Source of the DNA: Clostridia bacterium
GTDB taxonomy: Bacteria > Bacillota_A > Clostridia > UBA1381
Direction: 5' to 3'
DNA: 14,014 nt
NCBI GenBank assembly: GCA_017451145.1
Contig: JAFSSG010000037.1
Span: forward strand, 1-14,014
The notes beneath the pieces were generated by a model. It saw nothing but the letters and a program-made list of their open reading frames with translations, was not told the DNA's origin and made no database searches. Position numbers and translations under genes: made by a program. Positions 5,339 through 12,686 of this stretch are shown piece by piece; position 1 is the stretch's first letter, and each line of letters opens with the position of its first letter.

Positions 5339-6922
5339 ATGGAGAGTATGAGTCCTGTAAAAAGCATAGATATTCGTTCCGCCGGAAACGGTTGCCAAAT
5401 TCGGTTTGGCGACCTGTTAGGCAGTGGGCGTATGGATTATCTGCTTGTAAAACCGAGCCGTGTTTCAGACGAGCGGTATTTTGCACACTCTATCGTATGT
5501 GCTACTGCTTACTCGGCTGACGGCGAACTCTTATGGCAAAAGGGCGATCCTTCCTATGACTCGCCGACAGGACATTTCGATATTCCTGCACAGATTTACG
5601 ACATTGACCGTGACGGAAAAAATGAGGTCATTCTCATAATGGACGAGGAGCTTTTATTTCTGGACGGAAAAACAGGCGAAGCTAAGAAAAATATTCCTCT
5701 TCCCGACAAATTTACCTGTGACAGCATCACATTTGCCGATTTGGAGGGCACGGGATATCCGCAGAATATACTGATAAAAAATAAATACAGTAAATTATGG
5801 GCTCTTGATTCTAATTTGAACGTCATTTGGAGTTTTGAGGGAAATATCGGTCATACTCCTGCCGTTTTTGACATCAACGGTGACGGAAAAGATGAAATCA
5901 TTGCCGGATATAATGTTTTGTCAAGCAACGGTGAGCTTTTATGGAAAGCGGATATGCCAAATCATGCAAATTCCGTATCGGTATGCAATTTTGGCACAGA
6001 AAAGCCTACGCTTATTTTCTGCGGTCCGTATGTCGCCGCATATTCTGCCGACGGAGAATTTTTATGGAGAATAGATGAACCCGGCGAGAGCATATGTATT
6101 GCAAAGTTTCGCGAAAATGCTTTAAAAGAAGAAATTTTACTTTTAGATAGTCTTTCTCTATTTTCCTGCGACGGTGAATTTTTACTGCAAAAAAACGAAA
6201 AGGTCTATCTCCCCACCGTCATATATGATTTTGACAAAAGCGGGAAAACTTACGTAGTAGGACATAAAAAAGAGGACATAGTAACGACTGTTTATGACGG
6301 ATTTATGCGTACCGTCTATACTTTGGAAACCTTTGGCAATATCGCCTGTTGTGACCTTTTGGGCGACGGGAATATGCAAATTATAATTTACAATAATGAT
6401 TTTTTGGACATATATTCTGCATATGACATCGACCTTACCGAGCCGATACGCCCATATATGCGTAGGCAACCACGCCAATATTACAACGCATCAGTTTATA
6501 ATTTTCTGCCGAAAAACCAATTTTCTGCAGGATATATTTCAGACGATTTCGCATCGCAGAACATATTAAAATGGGCGGATTCTTATGCCAATGTCTATCT
6601 GCACAGCAGTTTTGCAAAGGTGACACGTGCGGAATTTATCATGCTTTTAATCTCGCTTTTAAACTTAAAAGAGGATTTTAGCGAGAATTTTTCCGATATT
6701 ACGCCTGACAGCACTTATTACCAATCGGTAGGAACAGCAAAGGCTTTGGGGATTGTAGAAAGCGACGATAATTTCTTCCGCCCGAATGAAGCTGTTACAG
6801 TTTCTTATGCAAACGACATTTTGAATAAGCTCAGCTTACCTAAAAATTTCGGTTTTGACGAGAACTATACATTATCCAAGCAAGATTTGGCAAGACTTAT
6901 AATTTCACTTAAAGAACAGTAA
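5339..6922 (+). CDS. FG-GAP-like beta-propeller protein with C-terminal SLH-like segment, no signal peptide
   Basis: A 527-residue protein. Residues about 15-365 carry repeated propeller blades with a recurring strand such as SADGELLW (59-66), SSNGELLW (195-202), SADGEFLW (236-243) and SCDGEFLL (276-283). Two calcium-loop motifs of the FG-GAP/rhamnogalacturonan-lyase type are DIDRDGKNE (88-96) and DINGDGKDE (178-186). Residues about 405-500 resemble S-layer homology repeats: VTRAEFIMLL (428-437), then YYQSVGTAKALGIVE (460-474) and FFRPNEAVT (479-487). Such proteins are normally exported, yet this one starts MESMSPVKS with no hydrophobic leader, and an in-frame TGA at 5324 rules out an upstream extension. 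I chose ATG 5339 (GAGG 10 nt upstream) over ATG 5348, whose purine run is too close. It is the only plus-strand gene. Substrate and location are unknown, and I do not claim lyase activity. Confidence 0.85.
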   Translation: MESMSPVKSIDIRSAGNGCQIRFGDLLGSGRMDYLLVKPSRVSDERYFAHSIVCATAYSADGELLWQKGDPSYDSPTGHFDIPAQIYDIDRDGKNEVILIMDEELLFLDGKTGEAKKNIPLPDKFTCDSITFADLEGTGYPQNILIKNKYSKLWALDSNLNVIWSFEGNIGHTPAVFDINGDGKDEIIAGYNVLSSNGELLWKADMPNHANSVSVCNFGTEKPTLIFCGPYVAAYSADGEFLWRIDEPGESICIAKFRENALKEEILLLDSLSLFSCDGEFLLQKNEKVYLPTVIYDFDKSGKTYVVGHKKEDIVTTVYDGFMRTVYTLETFGNIACCDLLGDGNMQIIIYNNDFLDIYSAYDIDLTEPIRPYMRRQPRQYYNASVYNFLPKNQFSAGYISDDFASQNILKWADSYANVYLHSSFAKVTRAEFIMLLISLLNLKEDFSENFSDITPDSTYYQSVGTAKALGIVESDDNFFRPNEAVTVSYANDILNKLSLPKNFGFDENYTLSKQDLARLIISLKEQ

Positions 6923-6950
6923 TCGTATTGTTTTTATAAAAAATCCGACA

Positions 6951-6978
6951 AAAAAAGGCTTCATTCGAAGCCTTTTTT
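6951..6978. terminator. Bidirectional terminator between convergent genes
   Basis: A perfect stem of six A-T pairs plus GGCTTC (6957-6962) / GAAGCC (6967-6972) around the loop ATTC. The A run before it and the T run after it give a U tract in both directions. It lies 28 nt past the stop of the plus-strand propeller gene and 9 nt past the stop of the minus-strand dockerin gene, so it serves both. Confidence 0.93.
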
Positions 6979-6987
6979 AAAATGTCA

Positions 6988-7602
6988 TTAGTTTGCGTAA
7001 GGTAATGTATATCCGGACCAATTTGCAACACTACGTGCTAAGATTATGTTATCAAGAGCATCTATCTTGCTATCTGAGTTAACGTCAGTAGTTTCTCCTA
7101 CAGAAGCATAACCGCTCCAACCTGCAAGATATCTTGCCAAATATGTAACATCTGCAGCTGTACATTGACCATCATTGTTTACGTCACCATAGATGATGCC
7201 ACTGCCAACCTTATAGTAAACTTCATAAAGGTCATTGCCGCCAACTTTGATCTTCAAATCATAAACGCCTTCGTCCAAATCTCTTATTACATATGTAACA
7301 TTTTGCGTTGTATCGGTTATATTATCGTACTCGTCGATGTACTGAATTGTATCATTGCTCTCTTCTGCATCATTCTTAGAGCTTAAGAGTGTAATAGTAT
7401 CGCCATTTGTTGCACCGGAAATGACGAAACTGATTTCATCACCTGATGCATAAGTAGGCATACTTACCGCATCTGCAGAAGCAGCAAAAGTACCGTTATC
7501 GCTACCGTTCTTCTTAAGGCTGTTCGTACCTGTATCAGCCAAGGCAGATGTAGCAAAAGACATTGTAGCCACCGCTAATAAAATTGCAATTGTTCTTTTC
7601 AT
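6988..7602 (-). CDS. Small secreted dockerin type I protein
   Basis: A 204-residue protein. Residues 1-22 are a signal peptide: MKRT, a hydrophobic core, then SALA before a likely cleavage site. Residues about 25-135 form an unrecognised domain rich in Asp, Asn, Ser and Thr with alternating hydrophobic strands, suggesting a beta-sandwich. Residues 138-197 are a dockerin: two calcium-binding repeats, GDVNNDGQCTAADVTYLARY (139-158) and TDVNSDSKIDALDNIILARS (172-191), each followed by a (A/V)xW segment. Dockerins bind cohesin modules of scaffoldins, so this is expected outside the cell or in a cellulosome-like complex. No catalytic domain or cohesin is visible in it or elsewhere in the window. 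GAGGAGA lies 7 nt before the ATG. It has its own promoter and shares a terminator with the convergent gene. The N-terminal domain's role is unknown. Confidence 0.9.
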   Translation of the reverse strand: MKRTIAILLAVATMSFATSALADTGTNSLKKNGSDNGTFAASADAVSMPTYASGDEISFVISGATNGDTITLLSSKNDAEESNDTIQYIDEYDNITDTTQNVTYVIRDLDEGVYDLKIKVGGNDLYEVYYKVGSGIIYGDVNNDGQCTAADVTYLARYLAGWSGYASVGETTDVNSDSKIDALDNIILARSVANWSGYTLPYAN

Positions 7603-7616
7603 AATTCATTCTCCTC

Positions 7617-7658
7617 TACTAAAATATATTAAGTTATCCTAAAATATTAAATTTAGTA
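7617..7658 (-). promoter_or_regulatory. AU-rich stem-loop in the 5' leader of the dockerin mRNA
   Basis: A perfect 7-bp inverted repeat, TACTAAA (7617-7623) and TTTAGTA (7652-7658), with a 28-nt AT-rich loop. It occupies most of the leader, from close to the predicted start (about 7661) to just before the GAGGAGA ribosome binding site. Position suggests mRNA stabilisation or an effect on initiation. AT-rich repeats also arise by chance, so confidence is limited. Confidence 0.4.
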
Positions 7659-7667
7659 CACACAATT

Positions 7668-7696
7668 ATAATAACATATATATTACAGTTTGTCAA
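7668..7696 (-). promoter_or_regulatory. Sigma-A promoter of the dockerin gene
   Basis: On the minus strand a consensus TTGACA (7691-7696), a 17-nt spacer and TATTAT (7668-7673, one mismatch from TATAAT). Expected start near 7661, giving a leader of about 60 nt. It lies in the 133-nt gap after the ydjI-like gene. No U-tract terminator follows that gene, so read-through from the ydjGHI operon is also possible. Confidence 0.72.
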
Positions 7697-7735
7697 CAAT
7701 TTTTTTTCAAATTTTTAATATTTATTTTTGAAAAT

Positions 7736-8833
7736 TTATTCCGGCTTTTTTGCTCCGCAATTTTGGCAGAAATTACCGCTGTTTACGGCACCGCAACTGC
7801 ATTTCCAAGTTGCATTTTGTGACTGCTGTCCCATAGCGAAAAGCTGTTGTGTGCCCATATTTCCTGCCGCATTCATTGCCATACCCATACCCATAAATCC
7901 TGCCATCGCACCGTTTTGGTTTGCCGCTGCCGCTCTCATTGCCTCTGCCTGAGCTTCGGTAAGTGTTGCCGCTGCCATTGTAGGATCACGGAGTATTGCC
8001 GCATGTTGTGCCTTTTTGATAAGTTCCTGGTCTTCCTCAGGAAGTGTTACGCTACCCAAAGCGATAGAGATAACCTCTATACCTCTTAATTCTGCCCATT
8101 TTCCTGAAAGCTCGGTATTTACTGCCTGTTCAAGCTCGGTATTGTGCTGGATTATCTGATTTGGTCTTAATCCCATATCGGAAAGTTTGCCAAATGCAGG
8201 TTGCAATGCCGATACAAATTCCGTTTTGAGCTGTGTATCTATATCGTCACGTCTGTATTCGTCTGCAACATTTCCCGAAATATTGGTATAGAACAAAATC
8301 GGATTTGTGATTTTGTATGAATATACGCCCGACGCACGAACGGAAACGTCGATGTCAAGCCCTATATTTTGGTCAACAACCCTAAACGGTACGGGGTTTG
8401 GAGTGCCGAATTTATTGTCCAAAAGCTCCTTTGTGTTTATGTAATATACACGCTGGTCTTTTGCCGTATCACCGCCGTATGTGAAACGTTTTCCCATAAC
8501 CTTAAAGGTTTCTTTTAATGCTTCGCCGAAATTGCCCGTAAATACCGACGGTTCGGTTGAAGAATCATATGTATATTCACCGGGTTCTGCACATACCTCA
8601 ACAACTTTGCCCTGCTCGACAATCAGCATACATTGTCCGTCTGCAACGGCAACACCGCTCCCCTTTGAGATGATATTATCATTGCCTTTTTTGTTTGATG
8701 AGCGTCCGCCGACTCTTTTTTCACCCTTTTGCATAAGCACATCCTGTGACAGCGAATCACAGTAGAAAAACTCTTTCCACTGGTCCGCAAGAGTTCCGCC
8801 GAATGCACCTGCTCCTGCTTTAATAAGTCCCAT
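7736..8833 (-). CDS. ydjI: YdjI-like SPFH-domain protein with C-terminal zinc ribbon
   Basis: A 365-residue protein of the SPFH branch often annotated 'virion core protein-like', equivalent to B. subtilis YdjI. The N-terminal part (about 20-290) carries the SPFH core: PVPFRVVDQNIGLDIDVSVR (147-166), YSYKITNPILFY (171-182), and WAELRGIEVISIALGSVTLP (246-265), the end of the band-7 fold. There is no signal peptide or transmembrane helix. Residues 307-335 are rich in Ala, Gly and Met, and the C-terminus has a zinc ribbon with Cys345, Cys347, Cys356 and Cys359 (CxC and CxxC). In B. subtilis YdjI depends on YdjG and YdjH for membrane localisation; both homologues are encoded directly upstream here. 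AAAGGAGAG precedes the ATG. The gap to the preceding gene is 27 nt. It is last in the operon. The biochemical role is unsettled; membrane-stress adaptation is the likely context. Confidence 0.88.
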   Translation of the reverse strand: MGLIKAGAGAFGGTLADQWKEFFYCDSLSQDVLMQKGEKRVGGRSSNKKGNDNIISKGSGVAVADGQCMLIVEQGKVVEVCAEPGEYTYDSSTEPSVFTGNFGEALKETFKVMGKRFTYGGDTAKDQRVYYINTKELLDNKFGTPNPVPFRVVDQNIGLDIDVSVRASGVYSYKITNPILFYTNISGNVADEYRRDDIDTQLKTEFVSALQPAFGKLSDMGLRPNQIIQHNTELEQAVNTELSGKWAELRGIEVISIALGSVTLPEEDQELIKKAQHAAILRDPTMAAATLTEAQAEAMRAAAANQNGAMAGFMGMGMAMNAAGNMGTQQLFAMGQQSQNATWKCSCGAVNSGNFCQNCGAKKPE

Positions 8834-8860
8834 TTTTCTCTCTCCTTTATTTTTGAATTA

Positions 8861-10159
8861 TTAAAAATCTCTTCCGCCTGAGGAATAGCTTCCACCGCTT
8901 GATGAGCTTCCGCTCGAATAGCTCGAACCGCCTGATGACGAGCTTTCATGCTTCTTGCTTTTCGTAATTGTCGAATAGATAAACCTGACCGAATTATTTC
9001 GGATTTTAAGACTGTTCTTTTCAAGATATTCGTTAGCACTTATGGCGGTATTAAGTCGCATTTTTTGTTTCATACCCTCTATTACCATAGCCGCAATCAC
9101 GAGCGCTATAATTATGCCTACAATGAGAGGCCAACCGAAAAAGTTCGGTTTATTTGACGGCGGTTCTATCAATTCAAAATTGTTCTCACTAAGGCTTTTT
9201 TCGATATAATCCGTCGCCTTTTTTATCGCCTCAAAATATCTTCCGCCACGCATATCTTTATCTACAATTTCATCTATCGTATATGTTACGCTTGAAGTAA
9301 AAATATCCTCATAGCTGTTTTCGGATATGGTACGCCAACCTCTGTTCCCCTCCTCTAAGCACAGGAAAAAGCAAACAGAAGAAAAATCGTCGCCCTTGCC
9401 GTAGCCACCGTAATAGAGGAAGTCCGCACCATAGACATCTTTTGACAGTCCGTGTGAGCTGTCGTCTGTGAAAATTACATAGCTGAAATCATATGCATCG
9501 CAAATTCTTTGCACCTGCTCAGTAAGCTCCGCTTTTTGCTCATCGGTAAATATTCCCGCATCATCTACAACTCTTGGCGGATTTTCCGCATGGTAGTTTT
9601 GGAAATTTTCCACATCGTCCACATACCAATACGGCATACCGTCTTCCTTATCCGCTTTATCTATGTTCCATTCCCCTGAAAGCGTGAAAACACTATAAAG
9701 ATATTGGTCGAGCGAATCATAAACGGATATGTTTTCGTCAGCAAAAAGGCTGTCTGTCAGCTCAAAAAGTCTGTCCTTTTGAGCCTTCGGAATATTGCTT
9801 TTTGCCTTGCCGTAAAAGAATATGTTATATTCTCCGTTTTCGGTATCGATAATCAGGAAAATGCCGTTTTTGCTATCACCGTAGCCGAATTTATTGTTTT
9901 CATAGACAATTTCCGCATATTCCGAGAGTTCCCCGTCATAGTCGTACGTATCAAGAACGAATATGGGAAAATCCATTTTCAAAGGCTCGATACTTTCGTT
10001 TATTCTATTATTTAAGAGCCTGTGTTCCTCTTCCGTAACCGTTCCGGCATAGTCGTTAAAACGGTAAATCGAGCCGTCATATGATGGCTCTGCCTTGACA
10101 TAGAAAAGGCAGGATATTACAGAAATCAGAAGTATGAGGGCTGAAATTTTCTTTTTCAT
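8861..10159 (-). CDS. ydjH: YdjH-like membrane-anchored TPM-domain protein, apparently with two TPM domains
   Basis: A 432-residue protein. Residues 1-23 are a signal peptide or anchor. Residues about 30-160 and about 195-322 each follow the TPM (UPF0603) pattern, opening FNDYAGTVTEEEHRLL (34-49) and VDDAGIFTDEQKAEL (198-212). A transmembrane helix spans 341-360. A cytoplasmic tail ends in a Ser/Gly-rich stretch (406-432) closing SSGGRDF, as in many TPM proteins. TPM modules occur in membrane quality-control proteins and a thylakoid photosystem II assembly factor; no enzymatic activity can be assigned here. The expected topology places both TPM domains outside the membrane. GGGGG overlaps the stop codon of ydjG and lies 9 nt before the ATG. 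B. subtilis YdjH is much shorter, with one TPM domain. An open frame across the ydjH/ydjI junction (8623-9039) is not a gene. Confidence 0.85.
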   Translation of the reverse strand: MKKKISALILLISVISCLFYVKAEPSYDGSIYRFNDYAGTVTEEEHRLLNNRINESIEPLKMDFPIFVLDTYDYDGELSEYAEIVYENNKFGYGDSKNGIFLIIDTENGEYNIFFYGKAKSNIPKAQKDRLFELTDSLFADENISVYDSLDQYLYSVFTLSGEWNIDKADKEDGMPYWYVDDVENFQNYHAENPPRVVDDAGIFTDEQKAELTEQVQRICDAYDFSYVIFTDDSSHGLSKDVYGADFLYYGGYGKGDDFSSVCFFLCLEEGNRGWRTISENSYEDIFTSSVTYTIDEIVDKDMRGGRYFEAIKKATDYIEKSLSENNFELIEPPSNKPNFFGWPLIVGIIIALVIAAMVIEGMKQKMRLNTAISANEYLEKNSLKIRNNSVRFIYSTITKSKKHESSSSGGSSYSSGSSSSGGSYSSGGRDF

Positions 10160-10172
10160 AATTCTTTGCCCC

Positions 10173-11264
10173 CTATCTTATAAACCGATATAAAAGCCAT
10201 GCCAAGCCCGAATATATGCCAAGCGAAATCAAAAAGCTCAAAAGAAAATAAAAACTTTGTTTCACTTTGCTTATAGGAAGCTCTCCGACGACCTTACCCG
10301 TTTGGCCGTTTATTGCAAAGCGGTAGTTTTTGCCCTTATATGCCACATTGAGAAGATATACAGGCAACATAACATACCTTACGCTTGAATTCAAAATATT
10401 CATATTGCTGGATTTTCGGGTTATTGTGTCAAAGCTCCTATTTACTGAGTTTATGAAGACCTCCTCAGCACTTGATTTCATTCTTTCGGACGCTCTTGGC
10501 AAACTGTCGTCGGGACTTGCGTCAAATCTGTCCGCCAAAAATCCCGAAAGGTACGCCGTTTCAAAATCCACAATTTCAGAATAGTTATAAGGCTCTAAGG
10601 AGTCCATTAAATCGTCGTCCATTTTTATACTTGCGTCAACGGGTATCTTTCTAAAGGTCATTGTTCCGTCAATATCGACAAGATAGTGGTCAACCTCAGT
10701 ATAATTGTATTCCGAGTCGGAATATGATTTTGTTTCGGTGCCCTCCAAAAGCATCTGCCCGTCTAAAGTTGCGTCAAAAAGCCAAAAAGGCACATATACT
10801 CCCTGAATTTTGCCCATTTTATGCTGTGTTTTGAATTTATCGGGAAGAAGCCGTTTGCCCTCAAAATATGCTTTTACGGCATTTTCAAGTCCGCTTCTGT
10901 CAACCTTAAAGGGAATTATGCCGTTGGGCTTTAAACCGCCACCCACTCTGTCATTTAAAATTATCTCATTATCACAGTAGGGACAGTGCGTTGCGGCAGT
11001 CTGCGTATTTGTTTCGATTTCCGCTCCGCAGGAACGGCATATGTAAACCGCCGTATTTTCAATATTTGCTTTATTTTGTTCAAAAGCTTTTTTATAGTCC
11101 TTCCAATCAAATTCCGCGTCGCCGTTTCCTGATTCCGAATACTTTTTTAACGTTTCTAAATCATATTCGCTGTCACAGGCATTGCATTTCAGCTTTCCTT
11201 TTGAATCATAAACGAGCGGTGAACCGCAGGAAAGACACTTATAGGATAATGTTTCTCCAGGCAT
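10173..11264 (-). CDS. ydjG: YdjG-like membrane protein with two N-terminal TFIIB-type zinc ribbons
   Basis: A 363-residue protein with two zinc ribbons: Cys10/Cys13/Cys27/Cys30 and Cys76/Cys79/Cys94/Cys97, all CxxC pairs. A central region of mixed alpha/beta sequence (about 105-330) holds the stretch VYVPFWLFDATLDGQMLLEG (156-175), typical of this family, and one hydrophobic segment ends the protein (338-359), so the bulk is probably cytoplasmic and tail-anchored. There is no signal peptide. The arrangement matches B. subtilis YdjG. It is the first gene of the operon; the ydjH-like gene starts 13 nt after its stop, with the ribosome binding site overlapping the stop. AGGGGGA lies 5 nt before the ATG. 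A promoter with a consensus TATAAT lies upstream. In B. subtilis ydjG follows pspA in a sigma-W-controlled operon; here there is no pspA in view and the promoter looks sigma-A-like. Confidence 0.87.
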   Translation of the reverse strand: MPGETLSYKCLSCGSPLVYDSKGKLKCNACDSEYDLETLKKYSESGNGDAEFDWKDYKKAFEQNKANIENTAVYICRSCGAEIETNTQTAATHCPYCDNEIILNDRVGGGLKPNGIIPFKVDRSGLENAVKAYFEGKRLLPDKFKTQHKMGKIQGVYVPFWLFDATLDGQMLLEGTETKSYSDSEYNYTEVDHYLVDIDGTMTFRKIPVDASIKMDDDLMDSLEPYNYSEIVDFETAYLSGFLADRFDASPDDSLPRASERMKSSAEEVFINSVNRSFDTITRKSSNMNILNSSVRYVMLPVYLLNVAYKGKNYRFAINGQTGKVVGELPISKVKQSFYFLLSFLISLGIYSGLAWLLYRFIR

Positions 11265-11294
11265 CTGAATCCCCCTAAAAATCTCTATGAGAAA

Positions 11295-11323
11295 ATTATA
11301 CTATATAAAATGTAAAAATTCAA
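11295..11323 (-). promoter_or_regulatory. Sigma-A promoter of the ydjGHI operon
   Basis: On the minus strand TTGAAT (11318-11323), a 17-nt spacer and a consensus TATAAT (11295-11300). Expected start near 11288, a short leader of about 24 nt before the ATG at 11264. I see no sigma-W-type motif (TGAAAC with CGTA), unlike the B. subtilis counterpart. Confidence 0.7.
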
Positions 11324-11336
11324 TAGAATTTTAAAA

Positions 11337-11365
11337 TAAAGGATGACAAATACTGCCATCCTTTA
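11337..11365 (-). terminator. Terminator of the galactose/malic-enzyme operon
   Basis: A perfect 9-bp inverted repeat, TAAAGGATG (11337-11345) and CATCCTTTA (11357-11365), with an 11-nt loop. It lies 15 nt past the galK stop on the minus strand and is followed by a T-rich stretch in that direction. It separates this operon from the ydjGHI promoter. Confidence 0.8.
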
Positions 11366-11380
11366 TAAGCTACATTAAAA

Positions 11381-12658
11381 TCAAAGTTTTATCTCCACGC
11401 CTCCGACACTGCGTATCGACAGAACGTGGCACATTCCTTCACCGAAAACCTCATCAATCCCATTTTTAAAGCTTTCAAGCATATCATAAGGAACAAACGC
11501 CTGTACCGTTCCTGCAAAGCCACCGCCGTGAACACGGAAAGCACCTCTGCCGCAGAGCAGATTGTCGCAAAGTGCAAGGGCAAGGCTTACCGCTTGATTT
11601 TTGGAATCACTCGGCACATAAACATTTTGAAGATACATATATGACGACTGTCCCGATTCCGAAACCGTTTTTAAGAATCCGTCAAAGTCGCCGTTTTTAA
11701 GTGCCGTTGCTTCAGCTTTCGCTCTTTGTGTTTCATTAAAATAGTGCATTGCTCTTAATATTGCTCTGTCATTTTTGAGAGCTTTTCGCACATCCTGCAA
11801 ATTTTTATAGAATTCTTCGGGCGAAACTTCATTTAAAAACTCTTTTCCGAAGTATTCTGCGACAGCCCTCATTTCAAGGGTTATTGCGGCATATTCGTCG
11901 GTCAGGCTTTCATGGTCTGCACCGCTGTCAATAATACAAAGTGCATAATTTGTTTTATCAAAATCAATCGTAAGCTTTTCCGCTTTCGGATTCTTGTTAT
12001 CGGCAAAATCTATTGCCACAATTCCTCCCGACGCACACGCAGCCTGGTCAAGCAAACCGCAGGGTTTGCCAAAATATACGTTTTCGGCATACTGCCCTAT
12101 TTTTGCAAGTTCCATAGCGGATAGTTTTTCGTCTGCAAAAAGGCTGTTTAATATAACCGCCACCAAAATTTCAAAGGCCGCTGATGAGCTCATTCCCGAG
12201 CCTTTCAATACATTTGACGTTGTATATGCGTCAAAACCTGAAATGCTATATCCCAACTTTTCAAAAGATGCTACAATACCTCTTATAAGCCCTGACGATT
12301 TTCCGAATTCCGAGCTATCAGCCTCTAAACTGTCAAGAGCTACAGTGTCCATCGGGAATCCTTCCGATTTTATGCGTATTACATTTTCACCGTTAAGACG
12401 CACCGCAGCTATTACATCAAGGTTTAAGCTTCCTGCTACCACCGCACCGTGCTGATGGTCTGTATGATTTCCGCCGATTTCCGTACGTCCGGGTGCTGAA
12501 AAAAGGCGTATGTCCCCGTCTTTTTCAAAGGTTTTTGAAAAACCGTCTAAAAGCTTTTCAAATCTTTCGATATACTTTTTTTCTTCCCCGTCCTTACAGC
12601 AATACAGCTTTTGAAAATCAATGCTTCCTATTTTTTGTTTGATTTCAGAAATGTTCAT
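11381..12658 (-). CDS. galK: Galactokinase (GHMP family) with a variant substrate motif
   Basis: Phosphorylates galactose to galactose-1-phosphate with ATP, the entry to the Leloir pathway, in the cytoplasm. The GHMP layout is complete. The sugar-binding signature is GRTEIGGNHTD (57-67), the ATP-binding loop GSGMSSSAAFE (153-163), the likely catalytic Asp204 lies in CGLLDQAACASGG (200-212), and VHGGGFAGTV (376-385) is the C-terminal glycine motif. At 425 residues it is somewhat longer than typical enzymes (about 390), with an N-terminal extension. The usual GEHTD is GNHTD here, so the Glu that contacts galactose in characterised enzymes is Asn64. From memory this variant recurs in Clostridia, which argues for a lineage feature rather than loss of function. 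GAGGT lies 7 nt before the ATG, 28 nt after the malic enzyme gene. It is the last gene before the terminator. Confidence 0.9.
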   Translation of the reverse strand: MNISEIKQKIGSIDFQKLYCCKDGEEKKYIERFEKLLDGFSKTFEKDGDIRLFSAPGRTEIGGNHTDHQHGAVVAGSLNLDVIAAVRLNGENVIRIKSEGFPMDTVALDSLEADSSEFGKSSGLIRGIVASFEKLGYSISGFDAYTTSNVLKGSGMSSSAAFEILVAVILNSLFADEKLSAMELAKIGQYAENVYFGKPCGLLDQAACASGGIVAIDFADNKNPKAEKLTIDFDKTNYALCIIDSGADHESLTDEYAAITLEMRAVAEYFGKEFLNEVSPEEFYKNLQDVRKALKNDRAILRAMHYFNETQRAKAEATALKNGDFDGFLKTVSESGQSSYMYLQNVYVPSDSKNQAVSLALALCDNLLCGRGAFRVHGGGFAGTVQAFVPYDMLESFKNGIDEVFGEGMCHVLSIRSVGGVEIKL

Positions 12659-12686
12659 ATGAGATACCTCTATGTATATAAATATT

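Noticed and set aside
5296..5520. Plus-strand frame (starting MIYLFYGFC) as a missing signal peptide for the propeller protein
   Set aside because: It is in a different frame, runs antiparallel to nothing conserved, and would need a frameshift for which I see no sign.
7704..7734. Inverted repeat TTTTCAAA/TTTGAAAA after the ydjI-like gene, considered as its terminator
   Set aside because: The stem is entirely A-T rich and in the gene's direction is followed by an A run, not a U tract.
8623..9039. 138-codon minus-strand frame across the ydjH/ydjI junction
   Set aside because: It overlaps two well-supported genes in another frame, and its sequence is a low-complexity by-product of the Ser/Gly codons of YdjH.
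11994..12455. 153-codon plus-strand frame antisense to galK
   Set aside because: Antisense shadow of a clear GHMP kinase; no independent support.
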